The translations under genes and the position numbers were made by a program. Below the pieces are notes generated by a model. It was given only the letters and a program-made list of their open reading frames with translations. It was not told the origin of the DNA and searched no databases. 35,596 bases of DNA from Flavobacteriaceae bacterium (lineage in GTDB: Bacteria; Bacteroidota; Bacteroidia; Flavobacteriales; Flavobacteriaceae), in contig CANJDA010000002.1 of the NCBI GenBank assembly GCA_947472705.1, positions 1 through 35,596 of the forward strand, read 5' to 3'. Below are positions 32,818 through 35,596 of the stretch, one piece after another; position 1 is the first letter of the stretch, and every line of letters begins with the position of its first letter.

Positions 32818-33501
32818 ATGAAAAAAAAAGATATCAAGATTTTATTAGTAGATGATGAACAAGATATACTCGAAATTGTTGGGTATAATCTATCTCAAGA
32901 AGGCTATCAAATTGTAACGGCAGTCAATGGAAAAGAAGCCGTTGCCAAAGCAAAAAAAGAGTTGCCACAACTCATTATTATGGATGTCATGATGCCCGAA
33001 ATGGATGGCATGGAAGCCTGTGAAAACATTAGAAAATTACCTGAATTAAGTAATGTTATCATAACATTTTTAACAGCTAGAAGCGAAGACTATTCACAAG
33101 TTGCTGGTTTTGATGCTGGGGCCGATGATTACATAACAAAACCTATCAAACCAAAATTATTAGTAAGTAAAGTAAAAGCGCTATTACGCCGCTTAAAAAG
33201 TGATGAGCATACATCCGAAACACTCAATGTTGGCGGAATCGAAATAAATAGAGAAGAATATAAAATCATCAAAGACGATATAGAAATTATCCTGCCGCGC
33301 AAAGAGTTTGAATTATTTTATCTTTTGGCTTCCAAACCTGGGAAAGTGTTCAAGCGTGAAGAAATTTTAGATAAAGTATGGGGCAATGAAGTTATTGTTG
33401 GAGGAAGAACCATCGATGTGCATATTAGAAAATTACGAGAAAAAATAGGGGAAGATTTATTCAAAACCATCAAAGGAGTTGGCTACAAGCTAGAAGTCTA
33501 A
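32818..33501 (+). CDS. OmpR/PhoB-family response regulator
   Basis: A 227-residue DNA-binding response regulator. The receiver domain (~1-120) has the acidic pair in ILLVDDEQD, the phospho-acceptor Asp about residue 56 in IIMDVMMPEMDG, the TAR switch Thr in FLTARSEDY, and Lys in DDYITKPIKP. The winged-helix effector domain (~130-227) ends with GRTIDVHIRKLREKIGEDLF and IKGVGYKLEV. The start is the ATG (MKKKDIKILLVDDE); a longer frame from a TTG at 32773 would begin ahead of the candidate promoter. The stop is immediately followed by the kinase ATG. PhoB is the closest well-known relative, but phosphate as signal is inference. Confidence 0.95.
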   Translation: MKKKDIKILLVDDEQDILEIVGYNLSQEGYQIVTAVNGKEAVAKAKKELPQLIIMDVMMPEMDGMEACENIRKLPELSNVIITFLTARSEDYSQVAGFDAGADDYITKPIKPKLLVSKVKALLRRLKSDEHTSETLNVGGIEINREEYKIIKDDIEIILPRKEFELFYLLASKPGKVFKREEILDKVWGNEVIVGGRTIDVHIRKLREKIGEDLFKTIKGVGYKLEV

Positions 33502-34545
33502 ATGAAAATAAAATTCAAAAAAACATACACGTTTGCCTTAGTTTCAACTTTTTATATTACTGTTTTTTCAACAGGCTTCCTTTCTATTTTATTGTGGTTT
33601 TTTCATGAGTTTTCATTGCCAATATGCTTGTTTTTTGCCGTTTCTATAGCTACTTTTTCCTTTTTTGTTATACAATATAGAGTAGAACGATTTATTTATC
33701 GTAGAGTGAAAAAAATATACGATGATGTATCGCTTTTAGAATCGACTTCTTTCCGAAACCAACCCATTACAACCGACATGGCAACGTTAACCGAACAGGT
33801 TAAAAAGTTTGCCACTGACAAAAAACTCGAAATAGAAACCTTGAGAGTCAGAGAAGAATACCGTCGAGAATTTTTAGGCAATGTTTCTCACGAACTTAAA
33901 ACTCCTTTGTTTACAGTACAGGGCTATCTTTCTACTTTGCTTGATGGTGCAATGAACGATAAAAATGTTCGTAAAAAATACCTTGAACGTGCCGAAAAAG
34001 GAGTAGAACGATTGATTTACATCGTTGAAGATTTAGACATGATTTCCAAACTTGAAATGGGCGACGTGAATCTAGAATTATCAAGTTTTAACATTGTAGA
34101 ACTCGTTCAAAATGTCTTTGATTTGCTTGAAATGAAAGCCGATAAAAAAAACATCATCCTCATGTTCGACAGAAAATACAACCGACCAATTACTGTTTTT
34201 GCCGATCAAGAAAAAATTCAGCAAGTACTAACCAATTTGGTAATGAACTCTATCAAATATGGGAAAGAAAACGGCACCACCGAAGTCACTATTGAAGATT
34301 TAGTGAATGACAAAATGATTGTTCGCGTTCGTGACAATGGAGAAGGCATCGAGAAACACAATATTTCGAGGTTGTTCGAGCGATTTTTTAGAGTTGACAA
34401 AAGCGGAGCACGAAGTGAGGGAGGGTCTGGACTTGGACTTTCAATTGTAAAACATATTATCGAAGCTCATGGTGAAAAAATATATGTAGAAAGTGAGTTT
34501 GGGAAAGGTTCCGAGTTTTCATTCACCCTTGAAAAGCATCAATAA
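33502..34545 (+). CDS. Membrane sensor histidine kinase, PhoR-like
   Basis: A 347-residue kinase expected to phosphorylate the response regulator encoded directly before it (no spacer). Two membrane segments (~8-30 and ~34-54) are separated by only a few residues, so there is almost no periplasmic sensor; this resembles PhoR, which senses through membrane or cytoplasmic partners. The HisKA box REFLGNVSHELKTPLFTVQG holds the phospho-acceptor His at about residue 130. The ATP-binding domain has the N box NLVMNSIKYGKENG, G1 VRDNGEGIEKHN, the F box RLFERFFRVD and G2 GGSGLGLSIVKHII. The 3' end overlaps the convergent glycosyltransferase by 27 bases. Confidence 0.95.
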   Translation: MKIKFKKTYTFALVSTFYITVFSTGFLSILLWFFHEFSLPICLFFAVSIATFSFFVIQYRVERFIYRRVKKIYDDVSLLESTSFRNQPITTDMATLTEQVKKFATDKKLEIETLRVREEYRREFLGNVSHELKTPLFTVQGYLSTLLDGAMNDKNVRKKYLERAEKGVERLIYIVEDLDMISKLEMGDVNLELSSFNIVELVQNVFDLLEMKADKKNIILMFDRKYNRPITVFADQEKIQQVLTNLVMNSIKYGKENGTTEVTIEDLVNDKMIVRVRDNGEGIEKHNISRLFERFFRVDKSGARSEGGSGLGLSIVKHIIEAHGEKIYVESEFGKGSEFSFTLEKHQ

Positions 34546-35596
34546 TTTAGGCCAATTGGTTTCTGCTTTCATTTGGTTCACAACCCCTTTGTAAAGCTCA
34601 ATTTCTGATAAATTTTCTATTTTGAAATCATTTTGATTGGCATAAGGAACATAGCCAGCTTGTTTCATTTTTTTTGCCAAATATTCTTGCTCAAATTGCC
34701 CTGGTGTGGGAATAAAAAAGGCTTTTTTTTCGAGTTTTGCTAAGTCCATAATAGTAGTATAGCCAGATCGACAAAGCACTATTTCACTTTGGTTAAAAGT
34801 ATTTTCTAACTCTTGTGTTGTCATATAATTATAAAACGTAACATTTTCAAAAGTTTCTATTTTTTGATTAGTTTCCATTACGCCTTTGACAAATACAACT
34901 TTCCCATCAAAACGTTGCATTTCAAGTTTTAGTTTTTCTTCTAAAATTGTTCGTTGTGGCTCAGGACCCGAAAGAATAACCATCAAATGATACTTTATAA
35001 GTAACTCTTTTTTGGTTAAACGACTCAGTGAACCAATGTATTTTACCTTTAAACCACTTTTTTTTGCATGACCTAATTCCCCTGTCAAGTTGGGTTTCTT
35101 TTTAGTATCAGGTACCCAGCATTCTGTATATTTTTTGATAAAATAGTGATGTATTTTTGTAGAAAACCAGGTAGTATTTCCGCTCAAAACCTTAAGTTGA
35201 TGTGTGATAAAAACACAAGGTATTATTTTACTATAAACTCCTAATCGGTTATCAGAAATAATTCCAACAAGATTATATTTTTTAATCCATTTTTTAACTA
35301 TTCTTTTTTCGGTTAAAATAGCTTGAATTATTTTTGGGCAATTTTTAATCATTTGCCAAATAAAACTATTGTTGTTTTCAGGATATTTAATGTTATATGA
35401 TGGAAGAGTTAAACACAATAAATTAGGAAATTCTTTTTGCAACATTTGAAGAGCATCACCATCAGAAGCAATAATTACATTAAAACCATTTTTTTCCAAT
35501 TCGTAAATAATAGGAACACATCTGGTAGCGTGTCCTAACCCCCAATTTAATGGTGCAATAAGTAAATTTCTTTTTGCTGTTTCCAAGTGTTCAAGA
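34519..35596 (-). CDS. MurG-like (GT28/GT-B) glycosyltransferase, 5' end open at window edge
   Basis: At least 355 residues of a GT-B glycosyltransferase resembling MurG and UDP-sugar transferases. The N-terminal domain begins NLLIAPLNWGLGHATRCVPI, with the glycine-rich loop contacting substrate. The C-terminal domain has ILSGPEPQRTILEEKL, TFYNYMTTQELENTFNQSEI, the donor-site block CRSGYTTIMDLAKLEKKAFF and PTPGQFEQEYLAKKM. The first possible in-window start is a TTG at 35586, but the frame stays open to base 35596, so the true start may lie beyond the window. The acceptor is unknown; a role in envelope glycan or glycolipid synthesis is inferred. The tail overlaps the histidine-kinase gene by 27 bases. 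Confidence 0.88.
   Translation of the reverse strand, partial: LEHLETAKRNLLIAPLNWGLGHATRCVPIIYELEKNGFNVIIASDGDALQMLQKEFPNLLCLTLPSYNIKYPENNNSFIWQMIKNCPKIIQAILTEKRIVKKWIKKYNLVGIISDNRLGVYSKIIPCVFITHQLKVLSGNTTWFSTKIHHYFIKKYTECWVPDTKKKPNLTGELGHAKKSGLKVKYIGSLSRLTKKELLIKYHLMVILSGPEPQRTILEEKLKLEMQRFDGKVVFVKGVMETNQKIETFENVTFYNYMTTQELENTFNQSEIVLCRSGYTTIMDLAKLEKKAFFIPTPGQFEQEYLAKKMKQAGYVPYANQNDFKIENLSEIELYKGVVNQMKAETNWPKLLMLFKGE

Overview
The window is a stretch of Bacteroidota chromosome, most likely Flavobacterium or a close Flavobacteriaceae relative. The evidence is an AT-rich base composition, TAnnTTTG-type -7 promoter boxes in place of the -35/-10 pattern, weak or absent Shine-Dalgarno sites, type IX secretion (T9SS) C-terminal sorting domains, and Bacteroidota-typical families (DUF5686, DUF3098, DUF4271, DUF4296, TonB-dependent receptors with a carboxypeptidase-D-like N-domain). 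There is no prophage, insertion sequence, CRISPR array, rRNA or recognisable tRNA. Most of the region is compact housekeeping DNA.

Layout. 1-9297: a truncated CPA2 cation/proton antiporter (+) faces a DUF5686 outer-membrane protein (-). Then come a pyrH-frr unit (-), a thioredoxin-like gene (+), and an ftsX-DUF3098-uppP-truB cluster (-) with TAATG stop/start overlaps. 9298-9597: a divergent promoter region of 300 bases holding copy 1 of a structured intergenic repeat. 9598-13698: leuS (+) with an 18-codon in-frame palindromic insertion, a NUMOD4/HNH-like gene (+) and an Lrp/AsnC regulator (-). 13800-16349: a saccharopine-dehydrogenase-family gene, a small membrane protein and a DUF3108 protein (all -). 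16475-22822: a DUF423 protein, pckA (+), hemD and DUF4271 (-), then a glycosyltransferase-dihydroorotase-DUF4296 unit (+). 22823-26291: an NAD-epimerase (-), copy 2 of the repeat, tyrS (+) and a LuxE-like acyl-protein synthetase (-). 26373-34545: two T9SS cargo genes, one being almost nothing but a sorting domain; a TonB-dependent receptor with a beta-helix lipoprotein (-); and a divergent PhoB/PhoR-like two-component system (+). 34519-35596: a MurG-like glycosyltransferase (-) running off the right edge.

How the genes work together. Envelope growth and division are represented by ftsX, uppP, the glycosyltransferases, DUF5686 and DUF4271; translation by leuS, tyrS, frr and truB; pyrimidine synthesis by pyrH and dihydroorotase. 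The most system-like block is 26373-34545. There a receptor/lipoprotein pair shares a regulatory region with a two-component system, and secreted T9SS proteins lie downstream. I infer a nutrient-scavenging locus, perhaps for phosphate, but nothing in the sequence names the substrate.

The most interesting non-coding signals are (i) the repeat pair at 9427-9509 and 23873-23955, which shows two compensatory base-pair changes, and (ii) the 54-base repeat-like insertion inside leuS. No clearly new multi-gene system was found.
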